Source of the DNA: Roseburia faecis
GTDB lineage: Bacteria > Bacillota > Clostridia > Lachnospirales > Lachnospiraceae
Assembly (NCBI RefSeq): GCF_001406815.1
Contig: NZ_CVRR01000033.1
Span: forward strand, 124,001 to 188,000
DNA: 64,000 bases
Direction: 5' to 3'
The position numbers were made by a program, and so were the translations under genes. Positions 7,929 to 17,094 of the stretch are shown in pieces (positions within the stretch are counted from its first letter, which is position 1; each line of letters begins with the position of its first letter). Below the pieces are notes generated by a model that saw nothing but the letters and a program-made list of their open reading frames with translations, did no database searches and was not told the origin of the DNA.

Positions 7929-10616
7929 ATGAGTGAAAAGCTGGTGCTGATTGATGGACACAGCATATTAAACCGTGCATTTTTTGGACTGCCGGATCTG
8001 ACAAATTCCGAAGGTCTGCATACCAATGCCGTGTACGGATTCTTGAATATTCTTTTTAAAATATTAGAGGAGGAACAGCCGGATTATCTGACGGTTGCAT
8101 TTGATGTTCATGCACCAACTTTTCGTCATAAAATGTATGAGGCATATAAGGGAACACGAAAACCGATGGATGATGCCCTGCGGCAGCAGGTTCCGCTGAT
8201 GAAAGAAATGCTTGCGGCGATGGGGGTCTGTACCATTGAGATGGAAGGATACGAAGCCGATGATCTTCTCGGTACACTTGCCGGAATGGGAGAGCGTGCC
8301 GGGATGGAAGTTTCTGTCGTATCCGGGGACCGCGATCTGCTGCAGCTTGCTACGGATCATGTCAGGATTCGTATTCCAAAGACGAAGCGTACCGGAACAG
8401 AGATTGAAGATTATCTGGCGGCAGATGTCAAAGAACGGTATCAGGTGACACCGAAGGAATTTATCGACGTAAAAGCCCTGATGGGGGATACGGCAGACAA
8501 TATTCCGGGTGTGCCGGGAATTGGAGAAAAAACAGCGACTGCGCTGATCGGACAGTATGGATGCATTGAGGAAGTTCATGCACATGCGGATGTGGTAAAG
8601 CCACCGCGTGCATCCAAAAATATTGTAGAATACTGGGATCAGGCAGTGATGAGCAAAGAACTTGCAACCATCATCACAGATGTTCCGGTGGATTATGATT
8701 TTGCCAATGCAAAGATAGACGGAAAGGCTTCTCTGTATACAGAGGAAGCCTATTTGCTGTGTAAGAGACTCGAATTTAAAAATCTTTTGAACCGGTTTAC
8801 CGTGGACGCACAAAAAAACCATGCGGAAGAAAGTTTTCAGATCGTAAAGGATCAGAAGACGGCAGACCGGATCTGGAAAAAAGCCGAGGGAAAAGAGGCA
8901 GGCTTTTATGTGGTGGAGCAGGGAGTACAAAACCAGCAGCTTTCCCTGTTTGATACCGCAGAGGAACAGAAATTTGCCGGGCTTGCCATTTCGTTTTCGG
9001 AAGAAGACAATTATCTTATGGTGGCTTCACAGGAACTTCCGGCAGAAAAATTAAAACAGGATCTGCTGGAACGACAGGAACTGTATGCGGCAGATTTAAA
9101 GCCGGCGCTGGCTGCTTTTGATCTGCACGATGTACCGGAAGAAATGAGAACCCGTTTTTTTGACCGTACGATTGCAGCATACCTGCTCAATCCACTCAAG
9201 GGAGCGTATCCATACGAGGATATTGCAAAAGACTATCTGGGACTGATGATTCCGTCGAGAACAGATCTGCTTGGCAAACAGATGCCGGGGGATGTCATCA
9301 CGGAAAAGGAAGCGGATGTGCTCCGGTATGCCTGCTGGGAATCTTATATTACATGGAAATCAGCCGCAGTTCTTAAGGAAGGACTTAAGGAACATGGGAT
9401 GGAGCAGCTGATGCGCGAAATCGAGATGCCTCTGGTGTTTGTCTTATCGGATATGGAACAGGATGGAATCTGTATCGATGCCAATGCATTAAAAGAGTAT
9501 GGTCAGAAACTGTCGGTTTCCATCGGGGAACTGGAACAGAAAATTTATGAGGAAGCGGGAGAGACGTTTAACATAAATTCTCCGAAACAGCTCGGCGTGA
9601 TTCTTTTCGAAAAGATGCAGCTTCCGAATGGAAAAAAGACAAAGACCGGTTTTTCGACTTCTGCAGAAGTCTTGGAAAAACTTGCCGGAGATTATCCGAT
9701 TGTTGCAGATATTCTGGAATACCGGAAACTTTCCAAACTCAAATCTACCTATGCAGATGGTCTGTCAAACTTTATTGATGCAACCGGAAAAATCCATACA
9801 ACGTTCCATCAGACGATCACGGCAACCGGGCGATTGAGCAGTACAGATCCGAATCTGCAGAATATCCCGATCCGGATTGAACTTGGAAAGATGATAAGAA
9901 AAGTATTTCATCCAATGCCGGGAGATTTGTTTGTCGATTCCGATTATTCACAGATTGAATTGCGGCTTTTGGCACATATGTCCGGTGATGAGCAGCTGAT
10001 TGAGGCGTTCCGCGAAAATCAGGACATTCATCGAAGTACGGCATCCAAAGTATTTCATGTACCGTTTGATGAAGTGACAGACTTACAGAGAAGAAATGCC
10101 AAGGCTGTAAACTTTGGAATTGTATACGGCATCAGTGCCTATGGACTGAGTCAGGATTTAAATATAGGAACCAAAGAAGCGCAGGGATTTATCGACAGCT
10201 ATTTTGAAACATATCCGAAGATCAAAGAATTTCTGGACAACACCGTAGCACAGGCAAAGGAAAAGGGATATACAAGAACTTTGTTTGGACGCATCCGTCC
10301 GATTCCGGAGCTGTCATCGGGTAATTTTATGACAAGACAGTTTGGCGAGCGTGTCGCCATGAATGCCCCGATTCAGGGAACGGCGGCGGATATTATCAAA
10401 ATTGCCATGATCCGGGTACATGACCGTCTGATCCGGGAACATTTCCGTTCGCGTCTGATTTTGCAGGTACATGATGAACTGTTGATTGAGACTGCGGAGG
10501 AAGAAAAGGAAAAGGTCATTGCACTTTTGGAAGAAGAAATGCAAAAAGCAGCCGATCTGAAAGTGGAACTTGCCGTCGGTACGGCATGCGGACAGGACTG
10601 GTATGAGGCTCATTAA
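7929..10616 (+). CDS. polA: DNA polymerase I
   Basis: 895-residue family A polymerase that fills gaps in repair and processes Okazaki fragments. Residues 1-290 form the 5'-3' exonuclease (LIDGHSILNRAFFG, VSGDRDLLQLA, GIGEKTA helix-hairpin-helix). Residues about 300-480 are a 3'-5' exonuclease-like fold in which the DxE metal-binding motif is absent (the strand reads GFYVVEQ), so proofreading is probably lost, as in Bacillus Pol I. The C-terminal polymerase has motif A DYSQIELRLLAHMSGD, motif B RRNAKAVNFGIVYGIS and motif C QVHDELLIE. The ATG at 7929 is used; a GTG at 7905 is possible but lacks an upstream site. Confidence 0.96.
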   Translation: MSEKLVLIDGHSILNRAFFGLPDLTNSEGLHTNAVYGFLNILFKILEEEQPDYLTVAFDVHAPTFRHKMYEAYKGTRKPMDDALRQQVPLMKEMLAAMGVCTIEMEGYEADDLLGTLAGMGERAGMEVSVVSGDRDLLQLATDHVRIRIPKTKRTGTEIEDYLAADVKERYQVTPKEFIDVKALMGDTADNIPGVPGIGEKTATALIGQYGCIEEVHAHADVVKPPRASKNIVEYWDQAVMSKELATIITDVPVDYDFANAKIDGKASLYTEEAYLLCKRLEFKNLLNRFTVDAQKNHAEESFQIVKDQKTADRIWKKAEGKEAGFYVVEQGVQNQQLSLFDTAEEQKFAGLAISFSEEDNYLMVASQELPAEKLKQDLLERQELYAADLKPALAAFDLHDVPEEMRTRFFDRTIAAYLLNPLKGAYPYEDIAKDYLGLMIPSRTDLLGKQMPGDVITEKEADVLRYACWESYITWKSAAVLKEGLKEHGMEQLMREIEMPLVFVLSDMEQDGICIDANALKEYGQKLSVSIGELEQKIYEEAGETFNINSPKQLGVILFEKMQLPNGKKTKTGFSTSAEVLEKLAGDYPIVADILEYRKLSKLKSTYADGLSNFIDATGKIHTTFHQTITATGRLSSTDPNLQNIPIRIELGKMIRKVFHPMPGDLFVDSDYSQIELRLLAHMSGDEQLIEAFRENQDIHRSTASKVFHVPFDEVTDLQRRNAKAVNFGIVYGISAYGLSQDLNIGTKEAQGFIDSYFETYPKIKEFLDNTVAQAKEKGYTRTLFGRIRPIPELSSGNFMTRQFGERVAMNAPIQGTAADIIKIAMIRVHDRLIREHFRSRLILQVHDELLIETAEEEKEKVIALLEEEMQKAADLKVELAVGTACGQDWYEAH

Positions 10617-10656
10617 GAAAAATATACGAAAAGGAACAAACCCGGGAGGTGATGGA

Positions 10657-11262
10657 ATGCGGTTTATTGGAATTACAGGAGGGGTGGGAGCAGGAAAATC
10701 TGCCATACTTGCACATCTTGCGTCAAAGCCGGGGATCAGGGTTATGCTGGCAGATGAGATTGCACATGATCTGATGCAGCCGGGGACGGAATGTTTTCAA
10801 AAGTTAAAAGAAAAATTTGCCGGGGAAGACATTTATCAGCCGGACGGATCGTTGGACCGTGCGCAGCTTGCAACTGTCATCTTTTCCGATGACCGGAAAA
10901 GAGAAGAACTGAATGCCATTGTACATCCGGCGGTCCGGGAATATGTTCTGCAACAGAAAGAGGCAGAGGAACGGGCTGGAAAACTTTTTCTGCTGGTTTT
11001 GGAAGCTGCACTTCTGATCGAGGAACATTATGATGAAATCTGTGATGAACTCTGGTATATTTATACTACAGAAGAAAACCGGAGAGCTCGTCTGAAGGCA
11101 TCAAGAGGGTATTCCGATGCACATGTGGACCGGATTTTTGCCAGCCAGCTGAGTGAGGAGGAATACCGCAGACACTGCCGGGTGGTAATAGATAATAACG
11201 GGACACTGGAAGAAACACTGACACAGACAGAGGAAGCGCTGAGGAGAGAAGCATATGAATAA
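10657..11262 (+). CDS. coaE: Dephospho-CoA kinase
   Basis: 201-residue P-loop kinase for the last step of coenzyme A synthesis. The Walker A motif is GITGGVGAGKSA at the N-terminus; LADEIAHDLMQPG and the SQLSEEEYRRHC region are typical of CoaE. GGGAGGTG precedes the ATG at 10657. The polA-coaE order is common in Firmicutes. Its last 8 bases overlap the start of the FtsA-like gene. Confidence 0.93.
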   Translation: MRFIGITGGVGAGKSAILAHLASKPGIRVMLADEIAHDLMQPGTECFQKLKEKFAGEDIYQPDGSLDRAQLATVIFSDDRKREELNAIVHPAVREYVLQQKEAEERAGKLFLLVLEAALLIEEHYDEICDELWYIYTTEENRRARLKASRGYSDAHVDRIFASQLSEEEYRRHCRVVIDNNGTLEETLTQTEEALRREAYE

Positions 11263-13339
11263 CGTATTTGGTTTGGATATAGGAACCCGCAATGTGGTGG
11301 GAACGGTTGGACACCGGACAGAAGATGGAGCCTTTATTGTAGAGGCACAGTATGTCAGACAGCATGAGACACGGTCCATGCTGGATGGACAGATTCATGA
11401 TATTGGAAAAGTGGCGCGTACGATTTCCGCTGTAAAAGCAGAGCTGGAGGCGCAGCTGGATGCACCGCTTTCGGAAGTGTGTATTGCAGCCGCCGGCCGT
11501 GTGTTAAAAACCGTCACTACGCATGTGGAGTATGAGTATGCGGAGGAGTCGGTCGTCACAGGAGAAGATATCCACACATTAAATCTTCTGGGGGTAGAGC
11601 AGGCACAGGATATTTTGCGGGAACAGAATGACACAAAATATAAGTTTTACTGTGTCGGATATTCGGTTGTGAAATATTATTTAAACGAAGAAGTATTTAT
11701 CAGTATTGAAGGACATAAAGCAAATAAAATCGGTGAGGACATTATCGTAACATTTTTGCCGGAAGATGTTGTGGACGGGCTGTATTCCGCAGTCGGTCAG
11801 GCTAAAATGACGGTTGCCAATATGACACTGGAGCCAATTGCGGCGATCAATGTGGCAATCCCTGAAAATTTCCGGATGTTAAATATTGCACTGGTCGATG
11901 TCGGAGCGGGAACATCGGATATTTCCATCACAAGAGAGGGAAGTATCATAGCTTATGGTATGATTCCATATGCAGGGGATGAACTGACCGAGCTGATCGT
12001 GCAGCAGTATCTGGTTGATTTTCAGACTGCAGAGAAAATGAAACTGGCATCTTCGAGTGAGGATGAAGTGACATATGAGGATATTATGAGTATTTCCCAT
12101 ACAATTCCATCCAAGGAGATCTGGGAGCTGGTTGCCCCGACGGTGGAGAAGATTACTTCCGAGGTGGCTGCAAAGATCAAGGAACTGAATGGGGATAAAA
12201 CCGTAAGCGCCTGCTTTGTTGTCGGTGGTGGCGGAAAGATTCACGGATTTACGGAAAAACTTGCCGGGCATCTGGATCTGCCGACGGAGCGTGTGGCATT
12301 AAGAGGCGAAGAAGTGCTTAAAGAAGTGACATTTGAGCAGGAAGATATCAAAAAAGATCCGCTGCTTGTCACACCGATTGGAATCTGCCTGAATTATTAT
12401 GAACAGAAAAATAATTTTATTATGGTCCGCTTCAACGGAGAACGCCTGAAACTGTATGATAATAACAGACTTACCATTGTGGATGCGGCAATGCAGGCGG
12501 GATTTCCGAATGACCAGCTGTTTCCGAAACGCGGAATGCCGATCAATTTCACCGTGAATGGAGGCGCAAGAATCGCAAGAGGAGAGGCTGGGGAGGCCGC
12601 CATAGTGACGATGAATGGCCAACCGGCAAATATCAACACACCGCTGGAGCCAAATTCCGATATTACGATTGAGCCATCAACGGCAGGAGATAATGCGGTG
12701 TATACCATCGGACAGCTTCCGGAGTATCACGAGTCCGTGATTTCGTTTGTGATCAATGGACAGAACGTGGTATGTCCGAAATTTGTCGAGGTAAACGGAA
12801 GCCTTGAACCGGATTCCTATGAAATTCAGGAGGGAGATTCCATCGAGACACGGAATTTTTATACCGTTGCACAGATTGCAGAATTTATGGACGTGGAAAT
12901 TGACCCGGACAGTGAAATTCTGGTCAATAACAGGGAAGCGGGGATGGAGACCCTGGTATACGAAAATTTCTCCATTGACTGGACACCGTTAAGCTTCGGG
13001 GTTGCGTCAGAGAGTGAGAATCGGTATAATGCAACAGAGGGGGTTACAGATTCCGCGGAAATATCGCGGGAAGAAATGACTCCGGAAACCTCCGGGGAGG
13101 CCAAGGCGGCTGAGTCGGAGAAAAAAGATACGGTCTGTGTTGTCACGGTAAATGGCGAGACGGTGGAACTTACGGGAAAAGAAGATTACATATTTGTGGA
13201 TGTTTTTGACCGGATCACGTTTGATCTCAACGCCGGAAACGGACGTGCAATTGCAACGCTTGTAAATGGCATGGAAGCTGAATTTTCCCAGCCGCTTAAT
13301 AATGGAGACCGGGTAGAAATTTACTGGAAAGAGAAATAG
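11255..13339 (+). CDS. FtsA-like actin-fold ATPase with long C-terminal extension
   Basis: 694 residues, far longer than FtsA (about 420). The actin-family fold is clear: phosphate-1 motif GLDIGTRNVVG at residue 5, phosphate-2 LVDVGAGTSDISI near 212 and adenosine motif VVGGGGKIHGF near 322. From about residue 380 the protein continues into beta-rich modules with recurrent NG turns (VRFNGERL, TVNGGARI, TMNGQPA, VINGQNV, TVNGETV, LVNGMEA), ending in a ThiS/ubiquitin-like segment NNGDRVEIYWKEK. No amphipathic membrane-targeting tail like that of FtsA is seen. It likely acts in cell shape or division at the membrane, but the role is inferred. It is coupled to coaE by an 8-base overlap and followed 1 base later by the WalJ-type gene. 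Confidence 0.75.
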   Translation: MNNVFGLDIGTRNVVGTVGHRTEDGAFIVEAQYVRQHETRSMLDGQIHDIGKVARTISAVKAELEAQLDAPLSEVCIAAAGRVLKTVTTHVEYEYAEESVVTGEDIHTLNLLGVEQAQDILREQNDTKYKFYCVGYSVVKYYLNEEVFISIEGHKANKIGEDIIVTFLPEDVVDGLYSAVGQAKMTVANMTLEPIAAINVAIPENFRMLNIALVDVGAGTSDISITREGSIIAYGMIPYAGDELTELIVQQYLVDFQTAEKMKLASSSEDEVTYEDIMSISHTIPSKEIWELVAPTVEKITSEVAAKIKELNGDKTVSACFVVGGGGKIHGFTEKLAGHLDLPTERVALRGEEVLKEVTFEQEDIKKDPLLVTPIGICLNYYEQKNNFIMVRFNGERLKLYDNNRLTIVDAAMQAGFPNDQLFPKRGMPINFTVNGGARIARGEAGEAAIVTMNGQPANINTPLEPNSDITIEPSTAGDNAVYTIGQLPEYHESVISFVINGQNVVCPKFVEVNGSLEPDSYEIQEGDSIETRNFYTVAQIAEFMDVEIDPDSEILVNNREAGMETLVYENFSIDWTPLSFGVASESENRYNATEGVTDSAEISREEMTPETSGEAKAAESEKKDTVCVVTVNGETVELTGKEDYIFVDVFDRITFDLNAGNGRAIATLVNGMEAEFSQPLNNGDRVEIYWKEK

Positions 13340-13340
13340 T

Positions 13341-14144
13341 ATGTTAGAATTATGCAGTATTGCAAGTGGCAGCAGTGGAAACTGTATCTGTGTAGGCTCG
13401 GACGACCACCATGTGTTAATTGATGCGGGGATCAGCGGAAAGCGGATTGAGAATGGATTAAACGAGGTGGATTTAAAGAGTCAGGATATGGATGGGATTC
13501 TGGTTACACATGAACATCTGGATCATATCGCGGGACTTGGTGTTATGGCAAGAAGATATGGGCTGCCGATGTATGCGACGGCAGGAACCATTGAAGCCAT
13601 TAAGAACACGCCGTCTGTGGGAAAGATCGACCCGGAATTATTTCATGAAATTGTTCCGCAGGAAGATTTTGTAATCGGAGACCTGACGATTACCCCGATC
13701 CATATCTCACATGATGCGGCGGATCCTGTGGCATACCGGATAAAAAAAGGAAACCGTACCTTTGCGGTAGTAACCGATCTGGGAAATTATGATGATGAGA
13801 TTGTGCAGCAGCTGCAGGGACTTGATACTTTGCTGCTGGAGGCAAATCATGATATTCATATGCTCGAAACGGGCGTATACCCTTATCCGCTGAAACGCAG
13901 GATTATGGGAAACAGGGGACATCTGTCGAATGAGCGGAGCGGCCAGCTGCTCTGTGAACTTCTTCATGATAAATTCGGCACAGTGGTACTGGGCCATTTA
14001 AGCAAGGAAAATAATTACGAGGAACTGGCGTATGAAGCAGTGCGTCTGGAAGTTACGATGGGGGATAATCCGTACAAAGCGGATGATTTCCCGATGTATG
14101 TGGCAAAAAGAAATGCGGTTTCGCCTGTAATTCGTGCAGAGTAA
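13341..14144 (+). CDS. MBL-fold metallo-hydrolase, WalJ/YycJ type
   Basis: 267-residue metallo-beta-lactamase fold protein. The metal motif THEHLDHIAGLG (HxHxDH) is present, followed by HISHDAADPVAY and a late VLGHLSKENN, as in WalJ/YycJ, a putative exonuclease linked in other Firmicutes to the WalRK cell-wall regulon. The N-terminal sequence LCSIASGSSGNC is highly characteristic of the family. No walR/walK genes are adjacent here. It starts one base after the FtsA-like stop. Confidence 0.87.
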   Translation: MLELCSIASGSSGNCICVGSDDHHVLIDAGISGKRIENGLNEVDLKSQDMDGILVTHEHLDHIAGLGVMARRYGLPMYATAGTIEAIKNTPSVGKIDPELFHEIVPQEDFVIGDLTITPIHISHDAADPVAYRIKKGNRTFAVVTDLGNYDDEIVQQLQGLDTLLLEANHDIHMLETGVYPYPLKRRIMGNRGHLSNERSGQLLCELLHDKFGTVVLGHLSKENNYEELAYEAVRLEVTMGDNPYKADDFPMYVAKRNAVSPVIRAE

Positions 14145-14161
14145 AAAGGAGAGTTTATATT

Positions 14162-14446
14162 ATGGAAAAAACAATGGACAAAGCAATTATTACAGTAGTA
14201 GGAAAAGATACCGTCGGTATTATTGCAAAGGTATGTACTTATCTTGCTGACAACGGCGTAAACGTGCTTGATATTTCACAGACGATTGTTTCTGGATTTT
14301 TTAATATGATGATGATTGTGGATATGGCAGATGCAAAGAAGCACTTTGCAGAGATTTCCGGAGAAATGGATGCATTGGGAGAAAAAATAGGCGTTTCAAT
14401 CAAATGTCAGCGCGAAGAAATTTTTGAAAAAATGCATCGTATCTAA
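14162..14446 (+). CDS. ACT domain protein (UPF0237 family)
   Basis: 94 residues forming a single ACT domain with a GcvR-like layout: [31 protein letters not shown], then [13 protein letters not shown] (given here as overlapping short parts of the fold). ACT domains bind amino acids or similar small ligands. It stands 17 bases after the WalJ-type gene with an AAAAGGAG site and 19 bases before a PFL-family gene, its usual partner in Firmicutes, suggesting it regulates or senses for that enzyme. Confidence 0.9.
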   Translation: MEKTMDKAIITVVGKDTVGIIAKVCTYLADNGVNVLDISQTIVSGFFNMMMIVDMADAKKHFAEISGEMDALGEKIGVSIKCQREEIFEKMHRI

Positions 14447-14465
14447 AACATGGAGGAAGCAAAGA

Positions 14466-15830
14466 ATGATTAACAGCTGGGAAGTACAGGAAACCAACGA
14501 AATGATCGAGAAGGAGAATCTGGATGTGAGAACCATCACACTCGGGATCAGTCTTCTTGACTGTATTGATTCGGATCTGGATCGTCTGAATCAGAATATT
14601 TACAACAAGATTACAACCGTGGCAAAAGATCTGGTAGCGACCGGAGAAAAGATTGAAAAAAGTTATTCCATTCCAATCGTAAATAAGAGAATTTCTGTGA
14701 CACCAATTGCGCTGGTGGGCGGTTCGGCTTGTAAGACACCGGAGGATTTTGCTACAATCGCCGCAACTATGGATCGTGCAGCAAAGACGGTCGGCGTCAA
14801 TCTGATCGGCGGATATTCCGCACTGGTATCTAAAGGCATGACGAAAGCGGATGAACTTCTGATCCGTTCTATTCCACAGGCACTGCACAGTACTGAACGT
14901 GTATGCAGTTCCGTAAACCTGGCATCCACCAAGACGGGCATTAACATGGACGCAGTACGGCTTATGGGCGAGATTATTCTTCAGACGGCAGAAATTTCAA
15001 AGGACAACGATTCTGCCGACTGCATGAAGCTGGTGGTCTTTTGCAATGCACCGGACGATAATCCGTTTATGGCAGGAGCTTTCCATGGAGTGACCGAGGC
15101 AGATGCGATCATTAATGTCGGAGTCAGCGGACCGGGTGTTGTAAAAAATGCGCTGGAAAAAGTACGCGGAGAGAATTTTGAGGTTCTCTGTGAGACGATC
15201 AAAAAGACGGCATTTAAGGTTACCCGTGTTGGCCAGCTGGTGGCACAGGAGGCATCTAAGATGTTAAACATTCCGTTTGGTATCGTGGATCTTTCCCTGG
15301 CACCGACGCCGGCAATCGGAGACAGTGTTGCGGATATTCTCTGTGAGTGCGGTCTGGAGTATGCAGGTGCACCGGGAACTACTGCAGCACTTGCCATGCT
15401 CAATGATCAGGTAAAGAAGGGCGGCGTGATGGCTTCTTCTTATGTGGGTGGTTTAAGTGGTGCTTTTATTCCGGTCAGCGAGGATCAGGGGATGATCAAC
15501 GCGGTAGAGGCAGGCGCAATTTCCCTTGAAAAATTAGAGGCAATGACCTGTGTATGTTCGGTAGGTCTGGATATGATCGCCATCCCGGGAGATACAAAGG
15601 CAACAACCATTTCCGGAATGATTGCAGACGAGATGGCAATCGGAATGGTGAACCAGAAGACAACCGCTGCACGTCTGATTCCGGCTGTGGGAAAAGGTGT
15701 GGGAGACAGAGTGGAATTTGGAGGATTGTTTGGATATGCCCCGGTTATGCCGGTAAACAAATACTCCTGTGATGACTTTATCAACCGTACAGGACGTATT
15801 CCGGCTCCGATCCATTCTTTTAAAAATTAA
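14466..15830 (+). CDS. PFL family protein (UPF0210/DUF711)
   Basis: 454-residue protein of the DUF711 family, which has a glycyl-radical-enzyme-like barrel fold in structures but no proven activity. Recognisable stretches are [27 protein letters not shown] and [20 protein letters not shown]. The ATG at 14466 has GGAGG 10 bases upstream; the upstream in-frame ATG at 14424 lies inside the ACT gene and is unlikely. The ACT-PFL pair is conserved in many Firmicutes. Confidence 0.9.
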   Translation: MINSWEVQETNEMIEKENLDVRTITLGISLLDCIDSDLDRLNQNIYNKITTVAKDLVATGEKIEKSYSIPIVNKRISVTPIALVGGSACKTPEDFATIAATMDRAAKTVGVNLIGGYSALVSKGMTKADELLIRSIPQALHSTERVCSSVNLASTKTGINMDAVRLMGEIILQTAEISKDNDSADCMKLVVFCNAPDDNPFMAGAFHGVTEADAIINVGVSGPGVVKNALEKVRGENFEVLCETIKKTAFKVTRVGQLVAQEASKMLNIPFGIVDLSLAPTPAIGDSVADILCECGLEYAGAPGTTAALAMLNDQVKKGGVMASSYVGGLSGAFIPVSEDQGMINAVEAGAISLEKLEAMTCVCSVGLDMIAIPGDTKATTISGMIADEMAIGMVNQKTTAARLIPAVGKGVGDRVEFGGLFGYAPVMPVNKYSCDDFINRTGRIPAPIHSFKN

Positions 15831-15868
15831 TAGGTAAAAAACAGAAGTAGAAAATTTGGAGCAGATTT

Positions 15869-16573
15869 ATGATAGCATATGAAAAATTACCGCTGGATAA
15901 TGAAGTGAAGGCAGCTTTAGAAGGACTTGAGATTGAATATGTGTTCCAGCCGATCTTTTATAAAGATTGTGTGAGAATATATGCATATGAAGCGTTGATG
16001 AGACCAAAGAAGATGACGGTGGGGCAGCTGATTGATGAATTTGCCAGGGATGAGAAACTGCATATACTGGAAGTTGCCACTTTTTTTGGTGCAACACAGG
16101 CGTATATTGAGCGGGGATATCAGGAATATCTCTGTATCAATTCTTTCCCGTCGGAAAGTTTTACGGAGAATGAGGCAGAAGCATTTGATACTTATTTTGG
16201 AAACCAGAAAGGAAAAAGGATCATTGAGATTTTAGAGTATCCGAAAGTTTCCCTGCGCGAGTGGGTCAGAAAAAGTGAGATGGTCCAGAATAAGCACTGG
16301 AAGGTATCGCTGGATGATTTTGGCATGGGTGAAAACAATATGAATGCTGTATATCTGTATACACCGGATATCGTAAAACTGGACCGCTCCCTGATCTGTG
16401 GAATTGACAACGATGCCAGAAAACAGGAGAACGTCCGTACATATCTGGAAAGTTTCCATGAAAGAGGAATGCAGGTGCTTGCGGAAGGTGTGGAGACAAG
16501 AGAAGAGTGTGATTTTTTACGGTCTTTGGGAGTGGATCTGTTTCAGGGATACTATCTGGCTATGCCGGCATAA
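15869..16573 (+). CDS. Stand-alone EAL domain protein (c-di-GMP phosphodiesterase)
   Basis: 234 residues, essentially only an EAL domain. The catalytic signature is present: YEALMR (EAL at 41-43), the Asn of YLCINSFPSE, Glu of IIEILEY, DDFGMGENN in place of the usual DDFGTGYSS, VKLDRSLI, AEGVET and FQGYYLAMP. The metal-binding Asp pair is kept, so it probably degrades c-di-GMP, although the changed loop after DDFG may affect activity or dimer control. No sensor or GGDEF domain is attached. It ends at a strong terminator. Confidence 0.88.
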   Translation: MIAYEKLPLDNEVKAALEGLEIEYVFQPIFYKDCVRIYAYEALMRPKKMTVGQLIDEFARDEKLHILEVATFFGATQAYIERGYQEYLCINSFPSESFTENEAEAFDTYFGNQKGKRIIEILEYPKVSLREWVRKSEMVQNKHWKVSLDDFGMGENNMNAVYLYTPDIVKLDRSLICGIDNDARKQENVRTYLESFHERGMQVLAEGVETREECDFLRSLGVDLFQGYYLAMPA

Positions 16574-16580
16574 ATACAAA

Positions 16581-16611
16581 AAGAGAGCGTGCGAAAGCAC
16601 GTTCTTTTTTT
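16581..16611 (+). terminator. Intrinsic terminator of the EAL gene
   Basis: GAGCGTGC-GAAA-GCACGTTC hairpin (GAAA tetraloop, one G-T pair) followed by seven T. Confidence 0.9.
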
Positions 16612-16697
16612 AAAAAAATAAATTATCTGAAAAAACATAATAAAACAAACAATTATGAGAAATATAAAGGAAAAATAAAAAGAAATAAAAAAACAGG

Positions 16698-16726
16698 TTG
16701 ACATAATGTAAAATGCGTGTTATATT
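16698..16726 (+). promoter_or_regulatory. Strong sigma-A promoter of an RNA gene
   Basis: Perfect TTGACA (16698-16703), 17-base spacer, TATATT (16721-16726). About 85 bases of very A-rich sequence precede it and could act as an UP element. No protein-coding frame begins downstream within a normal leader length. Confidence 0.8.
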
Positions 16727-16732
16727 TAAGAC

Positions 16733-17076
16733 AACAAAAAAACAAGCAGCCATCACGAAGGGTGACGAGAAAGCTCTGGACGTGAAATCTAATGTAAGGA
16801 GGTACAGTCCAAAGGGAACATAAGCCATTGGCAGGGAGCAACCAAACACAGGTCATCAGGCTTCACTTGATGAAAGAATAAACATTCGGGAATGGAAACC
16901 AGTGACAGAGTACAAAAGAGAGCGGACAAAGAGGAACGGATAAAAGGTGATTTGTCCAGAACGTCATTTCGGTAAACAAAAGAAGAATGGATATAGAACA
17001 AAAGATGAAGTGAGGAGCAGTCCAATGGAGTGTGGAAATCATTAGGCGTCATCAGAAGTATCTGATGGCGTCTTTT
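16733..17076 (+). ncRNA. Putative structured non-coding RNA of unknown class
   Basis: About 340 bases between a near-consensus promoter and a strong terminator, with no convincing protein-coding frame on either strand. The longest + strand frame with an ATG (16892) is 27 codons with no ribosome binding site. Visible helices are TCATCAGG-CTTCA-CTTGATGA (16853-16873), GGACAAA/TTTGTCC (16924-16957) and the 3' terminator stem. TCTGGAC (16775-16781) is perfectly complementary to GTCCAGA (16954-16960) and competes with the second helix, suggesting two conformations. CAGTCCAA preceded by GAGG occurs twice (about 16798-16812 and 17012-17025). I do not recognise the conserved cores of RNase P RNA, tmRNA, SRP RNA, 6S RNA or c-di-GMP riboswitches. 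Confidence 0.6.
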
Positions 17077-17077
17077 G
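17045..17077 (+). terminator. Terminator of the putative RNA gene
   Basis: Twelve-pair stem (17045-17056 with 17061-17072, two G-T pairs) around an AGTA loop, followed by TTTTGTTG. On the - strand it lies just past the stop of the converging regulator gene but lacks a T run in that direction. Confidence 0.85.
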
Positions 17078-17094
17078 TTGTGCATGAATAAGAA

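Noticed and set aside
16733-17076. Known RNA classes (RNase P, tmRNA, SRP, 6S, c-di-GMP riboswitch, T-box)
   Set aside because: Their conserved core sequences, as I know them, are not visible; a covariance-model search is still needed to be certain.
16610-17085. Open frames on the - strand across the putative RNA gene
   Set aside because: They have no ribosome binding site, run against the strong + strand promoter and terminator, and their composition reflects the A-rich sequence.
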